Source: Sinotaia quadrata
Taxonomy: Eukaryota > Mollusca > Gastropoda > Architaenioglossa > Viviparidae
Length of the DNA stretch: 64,000 nucleotides
Direction of reading: 5' to 3'
NCBI GenBank assembly: GCA_028829895.1
Contig: CM054179.1
Coordinates: 102,954,875-103,018,874 of the forward strand
Shown piece by piece: positions 48,236 through 61,694 of the stretch. Position 1 is the stretch's first letter; each line of letters begins with the position of its first letter. The translations under genes and the position numbers were made by a program. The notes under the pieces were generated by a model. It was not told the DNA's origin, made no database searches, and saw only the letters and a list, made by a program, of their open reading frames with translations.

Positions 48236-51200
48236 ATTTTATAAATTTAAAGTGCATATAAAAAACGTAACATTGATAACATTACAGTAGATATTAAAAA
48301 ATAAAATTACCGACTATGCAGCTTTCTGTGGAAATAATAAGCAAAATGTACTTTCATAATTATTAATTGTAACATTCAAAGATAAATAAAATTACCAACT
48401 TTGTAAGATCTAGGATACCATAATAAAATTAAAATTACGACATATATATTCTTAAAGTGCGTGTTTGCAGGTGTCTGTGAGTGTGAGAATGTCAAATAAA
48501 GAAAACATTATTAGTTTTAAACCACAAATGGCCAATATACATCAGACAATGATTTTATTCTAAACGATAGAAAGTGTTTCACAGACTGGCTGACTATATG
48601 CGGAAGGAACTCACTGTGTAATTAGTATGAGAATGTAAAAGTGATTCTACCACAATGGAACTCTCAGTCAGCGCGATGAAGTACAACAAGTGGACGCAAC
48701 TCTTCCGAATGTCAAGTATATGCACATGATAAGAGGAGAAAAAAAAAAAAAGAGCTGATGTCATGTCTGAACGCATGCGCTTACGCACGACTGACGTGTA
48801 AACATGTGCTCATGGTCGAAAAACCACACCGCAACTTTACATTACAAAATTACTAGCTAACCTCCACACGTCATTATACGCAATTATTATAAGCTACGTC
48901 ATTAAAGCAAGTTCGAACAACATGGATTTTAGCAATCCTTGATTGATGCGTGACCTGGTTACCTTCCAGAGGGAAGATTGCGAGGGGTTTCACGGTTATA
49001 TCCGAGCAAAGATGTATCGTCTCGAACTGTAAGCGCGAAATAATAGCCGCTACTGTTACTATTTTTACAAATAATTATATAAACTGCTCTGGCAAATGTT
49101 TCGTATTTCAATTTTCTTTTAATAAAAGGCAAAAGAAAAACATCTACCAGAATGTCATCCTTCAACATCAAGAATTCACTTAATCCTATGGTGAGTATAT
49201 GTAACAAGTCTATGCGTACCTGTGCGAGTGGGTAGATACCCACACAACTCACAGCACTGTCAGCACAACACGGAGTACAGGACAAGCACGATAAGCCATG
49301 GGGCCAGACGGGGCGGGAGTTTGGAGCACCGAGTTTAAAATTAGGATGAGTTACGATTACACCAGCAGTGGAGCGAATCTCTTGTAAGTCAAGTGCAAAA
49401 CAGACAAGCACTGACTGATGTCTAGACTTACGGAGTCACAAGTAAAAATAGAAACACTACATCTGTGTCATAGGTCCCTCGATCTGCCACGGACGACAGG
49501 CGAAAACTGGGCTAAGAGCAGGAGATAAGCAAAAGGGGAAAGAAATAGCAAAATCTTTTTAAATTTGACTTTGCAAAAAGGAATATACAGGAGAAATATT
49601 TCGCTGCTTTTATAGATATCCGGAAAAACAAAGTGCTTCTATGAATCCGTGTGCATTTTAATTTTAAAGCCCTTATGACCAAGTAAATGGAATCTAGGTC
49701 ATTACATAGTTTGTGAACGAGATTTGCCCCGTTACTATGGCACAACCCCAAGCCTTCTTGTAAAAACAAGAAGTGATGTCACGGATGGGGGTCAAATGGC
49801 CGCCAATGTAATTTTCTCTGGTGTACCGTACTACTTTCATCCAATTCGAGTTGATGATAGGGAAAGTTCATCTGATAGTAGTTCGCATACCATTAATTTC
49901 TAACGATGTTGAAGATACTGAGAAAACAATAACTGACTATGACCATATCTGGTAAGTTATTTTTCTGATAATATATAATATAGTAACCGTATTATATGCT
50001 ATACGTTTGTAGTCATCGTTAAGTTCACAGGCATAATTCTATTATTAAAATGAGTTATGTACGATTTTTATATGAATGACGAAAACCTTTTAAGTACAGT
50101 TTTGTAGTTGTCACACACATATATATATATGCTACAGATATTTATTACTATTAGTGTTTAATTAAAGATCTGTACTAACATTTAGAGAATAGCAGTATAG
50201 CTGTTTTAAATAAGTGATTACATTTATCATTCTGTCTATATTTTAAAATTACTTTATTTTCTAACGATGACAATTTAGAGGTTAGCAGTATAGTCTCGTT
50301 TTTAAATGAGTGATTATTATTCATATTATATCATTTCAAATTACTTTACCTGCTAGAAGTGTATTCTTTGATATTTCTCTCTATATATTTGCATGTTTGT
50401 GCGTGAATGTCTATAAAATATTATGTGTGTTTATTTTGTGTATGTGTACTGTTTATTTTGTATTGTAAATCAAAAGATTTTACATTTAACAATAAATGAA
50501 TAATGTCATATTAATTTAATAGTTGGATAGTCTTATAAAGCTTAAATATATGCAATTCTTCTTATTAATATTGCAATTATTAGTATATTCTGTATACATG
50601 ATTTAAAGCAACAATCAAATAGAGTTACAAAGAGAAAAAAATGGCTGGAATTTGGGGGGAGGGGGGCGGGAATTTCAGTTTCTGCAACCTTACTAGTAGT
50701 GGTATAATTAGTGCAATAAAATTTATAAATTTGCTAATATGCAGTATTATGAAAACATAAACTGTAAAGTAAAATATTTAATTATGGACAAGTTTTTTCA
50801 ACTATTCATTTGTACACAAGTAGTTTTGGCAGTTGCATAATAATAATGATCAAATTCTAATGGATTTACCAACTAAAGTTAAAAACAGAAAATAAAGACT
50901 TCAGTTTTTGTCCTGGTACTGGATAGAGTAATAAGGTTATCTATTCAAGAAAATTTGTCATATACATTTATGTTATGAATAGTGTTAAAAGTAATGTACA
51001 GAATATAATGTAAAATATTATGACGCAATTAACACACAAGCAATAACTGATGTAATAAAATGCATTCACACAAATTCAGATTAAAAGACGATGATAGGGG
51101 TTTGATGAATATGTATTTAATATATGATCATTTTATTCAGTTGATTTTTTAAAATTAAATCAAATCATATATTGCAAAGTAATTAAACAACAGTTGATTA

Positions 51201-53235
51201 ATCATACTAATAATCATGTTAACAACACATATCAAGTTGAAACTGCAAAAAGTATCTATTTTAATAATTCATTACAACTGTTTTCAGGCACTTACCAACT
51301 AATATTCATTATTAATTCACCAAGAGTGTTTTTAATTTTTGCATGAATAATGTTTTCTATCTTTATTGTATAGGTGCCAATGTGGAAAGTGAATTTAAAT
51401 TAATTTTAGTAGTTGTACATAAAAGGGTACATGATAAATCAAAAATTAATTTACAAATCTTCAATTAAAAAAAATAAAACCTATCAGAAATCATAGTAAA
51501 TTTTTTTTAAAAAAAATCTGTGATTACTTACTAGTCTCCCAGTTACAAGAAGATTCACCAAATGAATAGATTTAAAAATTCATTCAATTTAACATTACAC
51601 ACTACATATTTATGACATTTGTAACTGCAATAAACTGATTGTATATAAAATTACCAATCATTGACAATGATCAAGTCTAACTTTTGGCACCTCAATGCCT
51701 GTCATTGCTAAACTGTCCCGAAATGACTGCTTTGCATTTCACAGTCTTCTTTTTGGAAGTGCTCGCTACACACTACCGTCTGTGTTGTGGGATGAAAGTT
51801 TTCTTTTCAGATTTGTAATCCACTTTCTTCGTAATTTGTTATCTTTGGGAAATGTAAAAAAAAAAATGAATATTTTGGGTTTGTCCGCTGTTGCAGCCAT
51901 ATGCACTGTAATATTTAACCGTGTTTTAATTTTTCAAACCACGCGTTTAACGTAAGACAATATATCCGACAGCGCATGTAGATTGCTGTTCCCACTCATG
52001 ACGTCATGTTACTATGGTGAGAAGTCAGTTTCGCAAATGAAGGAGAGCTCTGATTTCTTTCAGAAATATTGGCTTTCAATACCAAATACATGCATTTATA
52101 CAAATCTCTGAAAGTTTACATTTTGTAATCTTGATTCTAAGAATGAGAATTACTCATTTCATACGGATTTATTCTTATCTGCAGCTGACCTAGATTCATA
52201 TTCAATTAGTCTTTAAGATGTGTGTGTACTATCAGTCAGAGGCGTGGACCTCTTTGTGTTAGTGAGGGGAAGTTAAAGGGGCAGCTAGTGGCTAAACATT
52301 GACATCGAAATGACTCGTGTCAATGTTTAAGTGAAACCTTGCTAAGTTCATTGGGTCTCCTGTCAGCATGCACACATATTATCTGCAAAATAGGCATGCA
52401 TATTATTTGCTCTGATGTCGGAGAGAAAGTGTTTTTGTCTACGTGTGTGCACGTATGAGTGGCATGCTTTTGTGTCGGTGGTTGGCTTGCTTATTACTGT
52501 CAGATAATCATTTTCTCGTTATCTTCAGCAAATACTATTCAAATTCAAAAACCGAACCCAAGCAGAGTATTCTGGAGAAAATTTCTTAAATCGTGCCGTC
52601 GCGACAGCCGTAAGGTCAAGACACAAGTGTTAAGTCCGACGGCAATCTGCCTTACTTCCAGGCTACTTGACGGGTATAGAGGAGACTTTACTCGCAGACT
52701 GAACTATATTACTCATACAGAAAACTGATTTCAACACCGTTCACACGTTCCAGATGCGGTGAAGAACAGTCTGAAAGTCCTGTGGCTCAATAAATAACCA
52801 GCATGCCCATCATCTCAACCACACTTGATGCATATTTTCGAATTTTCGAAATAAATCTTGTCACCCCCCCCCCCAACCAACACTATTTGCGTGCGTGCCC
52901 CCTCCCCCAATATAAGTTTAAATTAACCCTTACACTACTCACACACCAAATGCCAAACATTTAATTTCTCACCGTAACACATAATTATACCCTTTGTTAA
53001 AAGTGTTAACACCTTTACTGCTCCAGTTAAAAGCGGTTCCACTTCATCACAATGTTCAATCAACTTATCATAAATTAACTGGGAGATAATATTTGTGATG
53101 TCGATGCAAATGGAATAGAGAAATACACGCACAAGCACACCATAAACAATCTAATTTTTGAATGAAGATTACGTATTTTAAATTGCTGAGACAACTGTTT
53201 CAGAGGTTAAAATTTTTAAGAATAAACTGTTTTTG
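48236..53235. other. Longest repeat-poor stretch of the window
   Basis: Five kilobases without a minisatellite. A 150-codon minus-strand frame (48959-49411) and an overlapping 77-codon plus-strand frame show no domain I recognise. 49800-51660 is very AT-rich. A TGACGTCA lies at 51999-52006, a hAT-like single end CAGAGGCGTGGACC at 52238, and a 12-bp hairpin at 52293-52329. A C-run lies near 52864-52875. Confidence 0.45.
52293..52329. other. 12-bp perfect inverted repeat
   Basis: TAAACATTGACA (52293-52304) and TGTCAATGTTTA (52318-52329) are exact reverse complements around a 13-base loop. Confidence 0.85.
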
Positions 53236-53800
53236 TTTGATCAACAACTCTCTTTCTCTGAGCTGTCTACCACACCTGCACACCGTTCCCGATGTTGGCC
53301 CGGCAAGCCACTGCCATTTTCAGCACCCCGCCTACCTAAGCGCTGTTTACCTGTGCTACTTCCACGGCTCCGGGACCTTTCTCGGGGCAGCGTCAGTGCT
53401 GGTTGCCAGGGGCGACCACCCAAACACAGACAGCCCGCCCCGTCAGGTGGCCTGATAACATACTGGGCTGTCTGAGGTCATCCGGGGCACGGGCCAGGAT
53501 CATTCGGGCATATCGTAGAGGGAGGGACAGGTTGGCGCTGTGCGGCACTACAAACTTTTCCTCTCAGTTTGTGTATGGCGTGCGCACGCTAACATGACTG
53601 ACGTAACGTCGGATCGGGTAGTGCTTAGTAACAGCTGCCTAAGTCCAATGAGACAGTCATGGCTTGAGTGCATGAGGATATCATTGCGTATGTTGTATGT
53701 CGGCAGTTTTGGGGCTCCTGCCACTAACCCCGACCCAGTTAAAGAGTGACAGGGCGAGCGTGTATATAAGCCATGCCAGTTACATCAGGCACTTACTGTA
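53236..53800 (+). promoter_or_regulatory. GC-richer island ending in a TATA box
   Basis: About 500 bases are clearly GC- and CpG-richer than their surroundings, with overlapping open frames on both strands. Near the right end TATATAAG (53763-53770) is followed 15-25 bases later by CATCAGGCAC, an initiator-like spot. A CRE-like TGACGTAA lies at 53599-53606. This could be a promoter and first exon reading rightward. No coding sequence is recognised. Confidence 0.25.
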
Positions 53801-54559
53801 GCATACTGTATACGCGTCAAGGTGGAGTTATGCAAGCAAGCGATAGACATAATGTTTGTGCCAGGAACAACACAAATAATAATAATAATATAACGTGTTC
53901 GTGCTATGTAACATGTACAGATTAAGCGCTCTTACTGAGTCATCCTCGATAGGGTCCTCACTATTACAACAAAAACAGTATCTTAGTATAAAGGGACAAA
54001 TTAAGGACGTGTCACAGGAGTCTGAATAATGCGTTGTATTCCTTGTCTTGACTACAAATCCCATTAATTAAATAACGGGCAATCGGACTTGTCACGTGAA
54101 CTAGTGCCGTGACTGTCGAATAATAGCTACCCCGACTGAAAACGTGACCTTTCTTTCATTTACAGCTGCGCACGGACGCACGCACGCACGCATATACACA
54201 TACGCGCGCGCGCTGAGCGACTGTAGTAAATTCTCAGTGTAAGTGGGTCAGGGGCGGGCCCACCTGACTAAGCATTATGAGGGGTGTAGGGTTTAAATTA
54301 GAACTTGGTAAGAGGAAAAAACGATACTTGCGCCTTAACAATGATTGTAACTTATAGTTAATACTACACGATAAAACAGAATATGCATTTACAAAAAGCA
54401 CAATTCAAGCAACTAAAGAAAACTGCCAAATAATATAGTTTTAAAAGAGAAAAATAAGATTAAAATGAAAAAAGAAAAGATTTAAAGAAAAAATGCACAG
54501 TGATATCTAAAAAAATACTTAAAGAAAGGCGATACACATTATTATATTAATTCACTCAC

Positions 54560-54560
<1 letters not shown>
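53801..54560. other. Unique sequence
   Basis: An (AAT)n run near 53875-53890 and alternating CG/CA tracts near 54175-54215, a possible Z-DNA former. Nothing else is supported. Confidence 0.5.
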
Positions 54561-54596
<36 letters not shown>

Positions 54597-54622
54597 CAGA
54601 GAGAGAGAGAGAGAGAGAGAGA
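54561..54622 (+). repeat. (GATA)n-(GA)n compound microsatellite
   Basis: About nine TAGA units pass into about 13 GA units. Confidence 0.98.
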
Positions 54623-56970
54623 TTTTGGCAACGAAAAAGTAGTCATGTACAGAATTTGAGCCTTTTTGTAAGTGTTGCAGTTTTAAAGTACCCCCCATGC
54701 TATTGTGAAAATGAACAGACATAAACAGAAATATAGAGAGACATACAGATAATACAGGTAAACACTTTAAAAACCATCTTTCTCATTATTACAGTAGGAA
54801 TGCCATCATATACATATGATCTGTCGATCTCAATATTAACTTATGATAGCACACAAGAAATACAGATCTGAATATACCCATCCAATGACAACGAGACTAA
54901 TTTTGCTCAACAAGATGTTGTCATAGACAAGAAGAACCAAAACCAAAAGGGTAAATAATAAAATGACAAAAGCAGTTAGTCGCAACAACAGTGAAGGTGC
55001 ACGACCTCTTTAATGTCTGGCAACATTTGGGTCATTTGAGACCAGCCAGCCAAACAAATGCAACGATGATGGCTGATGTACCTATCCACTCTTCTTCTTC
55101 TTCTCTCTTTTTTTTTAACCCTTATCCAACATCTATCTTTACTCTGCAGTCCACCATTACAGTCCTAAATACTCCCGCCACCAAAGGGGCGCTGCAAAGG
55201 ATGAGTCACTATCATTTCTATGGTCCCTACAGAGAATGAATTATCAGACGTTCTCTGTTCGGATTTACGGCCGGCTCTTACGGCTCTAACGAGCCTGTAT
55301 ATAGCCGCGCAACCTGGCGTTCAAAGCCACCCTGCCAACTCACGTGATGTTAAAGCACAACTGTCTATGAGCTCCTTTTATAGAAAAAGAGTTGGTTTTT
55401 TTTTGTTTTTTTGTTTTTGATTTGATTCTTTTTCATTTTGTTTTGAATTTTTTTGTTTGTTGTTGAATGTCGTGGAGCATTGACAGGCTTCATGTGGATA
55501 AGCACCACTCAGAACAGTTGAGAGCTTCATATTCTGTGTTTCTGTCTCCACATGTTTACTACTAGGACACAGTGAGTGAAACACGTGTCATACATACACT
55601 ATTCACACACTCAATTCACTTTCACAGCTCTTTAAAAAAAAAAGATCGTCGTCGTTTTTTGCTGGTTTATTTTGTTTGTTTGTTTGTTGAAAAGAATCAA
55701 AGAAGAAGAGTGAATCCAAAACGCAAAAATACAGTAAATAATAATTAAAATACATTAAGGTAATAAATTTGTGTGTGAACATACACATATCTAAGTGTTC
55801 ACGAAAGCATTTATTCAAAATACAATCACAGTGAAAATGAATGGCGAGAAAGATGAAAGACACTAATACAATCAGAGCGAGAATAATTCGTAATGACTAG
55901 CGAGAAAGGTGAAAGACGGGCAGAAGTTGAAGATACCGACTTAGTTAACAGAGCGTTTGCGAGGCCAAGCGTCACCTCATGTCCGTTTCGAGTTCATACC
56001 GAAGTACCATTTTCTTTCTAAATAATTATCTCGGCTATGCGAAGTATATTGGTTATTTTGTTTTATTATTTTATTTTATTAAAATAGTTTGAAAAAATAC
56101 AAAGAGACTTCCTTAAAAGATCTCATATGAATGCATATTCAATACATTGGGAATTAATTATGTGTCTTCAAGCCCAATCAGACCTCTCCAAAAAAAACCA
56201 GAATAAAATACCAAATGGAATAACTCTCCTGTAAAAATATTTACCTTCGATCAAAGACAAATTGACAAATATAACGGTTAATTCTCTCTCTCAAATAAAG
56301 ACACATCTATATTTATGATCTAAACGAGTTAGTAATTCAACAAAACCTGACAATCAGGTCAAGATAAGAGTCATGTCTGGTCACTAGGTGACAAGGACTA
56401 AGGAATTACTCAACTTTTCGTCGGATAAACAAATTTATAAATATTGTGAATGACAATTAACCACCAAACACAAATACATGACAGCTGTGTGGGTTTTTTT
56501 TTGCTTTTTGAGCGTGTTAACGAAAATTATCACGTAAATACATCTAATGATTTTATAATGTGACGCTCAGAGCTGAATCCATCCATCCATCACTCTCTCT
56601 CTCTTTCTCTCTCTCTTCCTACCTACTTATCTAGGCAGTCTTTAACTCCTGGAGTAAAGATTTTTAAAAATGTCTACAAGGTTCCCTGCCTGGTTAAAGT
56701 TAATGAATACTGTTTATTTGTGAGAACTAATCCAACTTCAATATGATGAATTAATTTGCGAACAAACCATTTTCAAGATAAATAAATACCAATGTTTGTT
56801 ATCAATTGATTTGTACACACATAGGCGTGCTTCATGCAAGCTTATAAGTACGACTGGAGGAGGAAAAATGGAAATAATGAATGAGTTGGGATATAGTCGA
56901 GAGAGAGATGAAGTGCATACACTTTATTTAATAAGGAAAATATACAAGCACAATGGCCTGTCAGCCCTTG
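54623..56970. other. Unique sequence
   Basis: Contains a T-rich tract at about 55387-55465 and a CCATC/CTCTCT tract near 56577-56620. Frames up to 86 codons show no recognisable domain. Confidence 0.5.
55202..55330 (+). promoter_or_regulatory. Weak AP-1/TATA promoter-like block
   Basis: A perfect TGAGTCA (55202-55208) lies about 90 bases upstream of TATATAG (55298-55304) in GC-rich context. TCACGTGA follows at 55340-55347. Listed only as motif co-occurrence. Confidence 0.18.

Positions 56971-57057
<87 letters not shown>
56971..57057 (+). repeat. (GA)n microsatellite
   Basis: About 86 bases of uninterrupted GA. Confidence 0.98.
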
Positions 57058-57059
<2 letters not shown>

Positions 57060-58574
57060 TTGCGGTTAAAAAGCAGTTGGCGTTAACAAAGCCATGTCCT
57101 GAAATGACCTTACCGTCAAACCACAGAGCTAAATAAACTACACATTTTCTCTCCCTCATACATATATACACACTTATTAAAAAAATATGCAAATCGTGTC
57201 GCCTGACATACTGTGTCGCTGGGTTTCAGTGTGCATATACTGTAGTTGTGCAAACATACGCACACACACACAGAAAGAGAGGGGGGGAGAGGGGGAAGGG
57301 GAGAGAGGGAAAGTACCAGTATTGCCGTCTGTGGACATTATATGCACTAGAAGGCAAACAGCAGGAACCTCCAGCACTTCACATCACAGAACCTGGGCTC
57401 TAGCTGTAAGAAAGCCGGTCACGTGGAGTCTTTTGAATTTGACTTACGTACGAAAGTGTCAGTGCACTGTGTGTACACTGTAAGTGCGCACGTCAGCATA
57501 TTGTGTGTACACTATAAGTGCGTACGTCAGCACATCTCCCAGTCAGTGATTGCTCACACGGGGGGAGCTGCATTTTGCTGAGCAGTGCTAGGAGAGGCGA
57601 CGCATCCAAAGCGCGCGCGCGCGTGTACACTAACAGTGTTGCTAAGCACGCTACAATATGCGTACGTGCGTGTATGTGTTCACCAGATCACTCAAGTAAC
57701 TGACGCTGGCAGTACACTTGACAGTTTACATTTTCGAGCTTCATCCTCATAAAGTGTTCGCTTCCAGGTTTAGCATGGCCTGTCCATGAGTAGCCTCGAT
57801 CCCTATTAGTGCTTGCATAGTAGACAAGCAGCCGAGTACATATTGCAGAAAACTGTTTTGCTGCTGCTACTGCTGGAAGTGGTGTATTTTGTGTGTGTTT
57901 GTTTTTGCTTTTGTTACAGAGAAAGAAAGAAGTCACCACTGACCACTTCCCGAGATTATTAAATCTCCTCGCCCCCCCCCTCCTCGCCTCTTTTTTTTTT
58001 AATAATATTTTTTTTTAATAAAAAAAACATGTATCGTATGTAAGGATTTTGTCAGCTAAAACGTCTTCCGTTGGCTTTCATTATTTCACGCATGCGTGGT
58101 GGAGCTGTCAACTGAAAAACACCACTATTACTATACTGTCCTAGGAAAGTTATCTTATGCGCGAGCGAGCGAGAATACTTGGGAAGTCATCTGTCACCTC
58201 TACCACACAAGGTGCAAATTTGTAAGAAATGTGACTGAAACAAGATGTGTCGACTGTATTTCATGAATGGTAACAATACTTACATTTAGCGTTCGAACTG
58301 GCAACGCTTTCAAAGAATATCGTTTCCTTCTTTGTGCTGCTGCTATGGTTACTTCTCAGGACCGACAACTTTACGTACAATGACATCGTTTTCTTATCGC
58401 TGTGTTCAACGGACAACTATGATTAACAAATTTTAATAAAGTACAATTTTCCAGGAGTAATTATCAAAGCAGGTAAAACTTACTCGCGGCTGACACTGCA
58501 TCATAAAGCAAATTCTAAAAAGACTACTGAGAAATCGAGAGGCTGTGAATGAAAAAAACCAGTATACGCGTATA
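57058..58574. other. Unique sequence with a short duplication and G/C-rich tracts
   Basis: A 34-bp duplication around TGTGTACACTGTAAGTGCGC lies at 57461-57534. A plus-strand G-quadruplex motif spans 57281-57309 (G-runs 7, 5, 4, 3). An alternating GC run lies near 57610-57625. GTATACGCGTATAC, a 14-bp perfect palindrome, ends the stretch at 58562-58575. Confidence 0.55.
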
Positions 58575-58575
58575 C

Positions 58576-58884
58576 AGAGTCCATGGAACAGAGATATAGA
58601 GATGATAATTTAAAAGTCAAATTTCTGAGTACATGGAACAGAGATATAGAGATGATAATTTAAAAGTCAAATTTCTGAGTACATGGAACAGAGATATAGA
58701 GATGATAATTTAAAAGTCAAATTTCTGAGCACATGGAACAGAGATATAGAGATGATAATTTAAAAGTCAAATTTCTGAGCACACGGAACAGAGATATAGA
58801 GAAATGATAATTTAAAAGTTAAATTTCTGAGCACATGGAACAGAGATATAGAGATGATAATTTAAAAGTTAAATTTCTGAGCAC
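58576..58884. repeat. 50-bp minisatellite, 6 copies
   Basis: ACATGGAACAGAGATATAGA, GATGATAATTTAAAAGTCAA and ATTTCTGAGT repeat six times almost identically. Confidence 0.97.
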
Positions 58885-59002
58885 CGTTCACGAGTTGAAC
58901 ACGAATTGTTTTATTTTAACCTAGGAGAACGGATCTACAACTGCACTGCACATTTAGTTAGAGTAAGAAAGAGAAAGCGGGATAGCAGTTAAAGGTAACA
59001 CA

Positions 59003-59224
59003 GATGCACGTGTCCGACACTGTTAAAGTGCGGGAGACTCCTGAATGGACTAGTTCAATGCAACATAGGCCTACATGCACGTGTCCGACACTGTCAAAGT
59101 GCGGGAGACTCCTGAATGGATTAGTTCAATGCAACATACATGCACGTGTCCGACACTGTCAAAGTGCGGGAGACTCCTGAATGGACTAGTTCAATGCAAC
59201 ATACATGCACGTGTCCGACACTGT
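59003..59224. repeat. 65-bp minisatellite, 3-4 copies
   Basis: TGCACGTGTCCGACACTGTC, AAAGTGCGGGAGACTCCTGA and ATGGACTAGTTCAATGCAAC repeat three full times plus a partial copy. The first spacer is 6 bases longer. Confidence 0.95.
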
Positions 59225-59643
59225 GTCCAAGACTGGGACAGTCGAAAGTCGATTTCAAGCTAAACTTTGTAAAGTGTAAGCAGGTAAAAACAAAACAACC
59301 AACGTAGGGCTTTGTCACCTTTGCTAAATATTCAGTCAGTCAGTTATCAGTAAAATGCTTTCCCCTCAGTAATAAAGGACAAATTAGAAATATAGACGGC
59401 TCGCCGCGTCAGTGTGCATGGCATTAAAGTCCGCCATCTAGATGACTGGCTATCTTAGCAGCTGTCGTCTGCATCAGTCAGTCGCCTCACGCCCTCATGA
59501 CGGGCGTAGTTTGATTTATCCATGGACAAAATCAATTCTCATAGTCTGGGTCAGATGAGTAAGGCAGCAAGAATGAGTGACAAATACACTTATACAGAAG
59601 AAATTAATTTATAATCCCTCTCCCCTAAAACACTCACTCACTC

Positions 59644-59644
<1 letters not shown>
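59225..59644. other. Unique sequence
   Basis: Nothing supported. Confidence 0.5.
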
Positions 59645-59724
<80 letters not shown>

Positions 59725-59738
59725 ACACACACACACAC
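59645..59738 (+). repeat. (CT)n-(CA)n compound microsatellite
   Basis: About 11 CT units run into about 35 CA units, the same compound order as at 28649. Confidence 0.98.
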
Positions 59739-59984
59739 GTGAGATTACAACAGACTTTAAACATCAAAATTATGTCAATTTATACATTATTTTTAAATGT
59801 CTTGTTGATGTTGGCTTATTCTCTGTTTCTATCCCCAAAGAAATCGATGTCTGTAATTAAAAATGTGGTGTGAATGTACCATGTGTCGCTAGGAAAAGTT
59901 TTAAGGGCATACGCAGTAGGATTAACCGATCATTAAAAGTATATTAAAAAATATAAACACAATAAATACGTATAATACAACTAA

Positions 59985-60358
59985 TTTCTGCACATACTAC
60001 ATACTCTGTAACACTATTGTTTCTGCACATAGTTATCGTGTATCTCTGTACTGTTTTTGTATATAATGAGAATCGTGTGACACCACTATTTCTATATATA
60101 GTAAGTATCGTATAGCGCACTAAGATGTTCTCTATATGAGTATAGTGTAACAACTATTTCTGCATATAGTGGGTACCGTGTAACACTGGGATGCTTCTCT
60201 GTACAGTGAGCAACATGCAATATTGAAATGTTTCTACACATAGTAAGTACCACGTGACACTCTACTGTCTCTACACATAGTAAGTACCACGTGACACTCT
60301 ACTGTCTCTACACATAGTAAGTACCACGTGACACTCTACTGTCTCTACACATAACAAG
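59985..60358. repeat. ~37-bp minisatellite, degenerate to clean
   Basis: CACATAGTAAGTACCACGTG followed by ACACTCTACTGTCTCTA repeats three times identically at the right end. Leftward the same pattern decays over about six more copies. Confidence 0.88.
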
Positions 60359-61017
60359 CACAGCACACTGAGCACCAATTACACGACTGACTGGAAAAAA
60401 AGCGCCAGAAATTGCAATTCACGGTAGTTGGCGTTAAGTCACAAGATCATCAGTGTTTTGGGACACTTGCTTCTGTTTCGACACAGGTTTTTACTCACGA
60501 CAGGAGCAAGACTAGTATCTTTCGTATGTATTCTGTCATATATTATTTTTATTCTTTTGATAAATAACTGTAACCTCTCACTCTCTTTCTCTCTGATACA
60601 ATGTGTATTCCAAAGAAAAAAGAAAAATAACCTGTACATTTGAAACTGAGCAGATAATTGATATATTTGGACTCTGACCCCGGAATATAACTCTGTGAGT
60701 AATTCAACTTATAATAATGAATTAGGAGTATACTTTGCTGACAGATGCAAACAAATTAAAAAAACCCTGAAGATTGATAACAACAAAAAATACTGATTAC
60801 GGTTTACACGTAATAAATTTGAAATATGTTTTATAAAAATATAGTCAGCACATAAATTATAACAGCAAACGAAAAATTAAAAATGTTACAAAGAGAATCT
60901 TCCACAATCAAAACAACCAAAGTAAAATCAGTATTACTCTAGGGGAAATTTTATATTAGTAATGTCATCATGAATCATGAATTTATGTTTACGTTAAACT
61001 GAATCAAACTTTATAAA
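60359..61017. other. Unique AT-rich sequence
   Basis: Nothing supported. Confidence 0.5.
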
Positions 61018-61362
61018 CGCCAGTAATATCATATAATCATGAATGTATACATTTCAATTAGGTCAGACTGAATCAAACATTATACGCCAGTAATATCACA
61101 TAATCATGAATGTATACATTTCAATTAGGTCAGACTGAATCAAACATTATACGCCAGTAATATCACATAATCATGAATGTATACATTTCAATTAGGTCAG
61201 ACTGAATCAAACATTATACGCCAGTAATATCACATAATCATGAATGTATACATTTCAATTAGGTCAGACTGAATCAAACATTATACGCCAGTAATATCAC
61301 ATAATCATGAATGTATACATTTCAATTAGGTCAGACTGAATCAAACATTACACGCCAGTAAT
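61018..61362. repeat. 67-bp minisatellite, 5 copies
   Basis: CGCCAGTAATATCACATAAT, CATGAATGTATACATTTCAA and TTAGGTCAGACTGAATCAAA repeat five times with very few differences. Degenerate relatives continue to about 61690 without a fixed period. Confidence 0.96.
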
Positions 61363-61694
61363 GAAACTGAATCATGAAGTTTTCATGCCAGTTGCCTCAG
61401 ACTAAATCATGAATTTTACACCAATGTTAATTGAATCAGAACTAATTAAACTTTATACTTGTCAACATCAGATTCAATCATGACTTTATACCGACTACTA
61501 ACGATAAATTGATTCACAACTTACATGTCAGGATGAATCATCAGGCTGAATCTTAACTTTACACAATGAATGATGACTTAATGCAAGCGAGTCAGGCTGT
61601 ACCCCAAATTCAAATATGCCGGTAACTTCAGGTTGTTTTATAAGTCAGTATGTAACGTCAGCAGAATCTTGGCTTTATGCAGGTGAATCAAACT

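Noticed and set aside
48959..49411. 150-codon minus-strand frame
   Set aside because: No recognised motif or fitting splice signals; part of it overlaps a plus-strand open frame.
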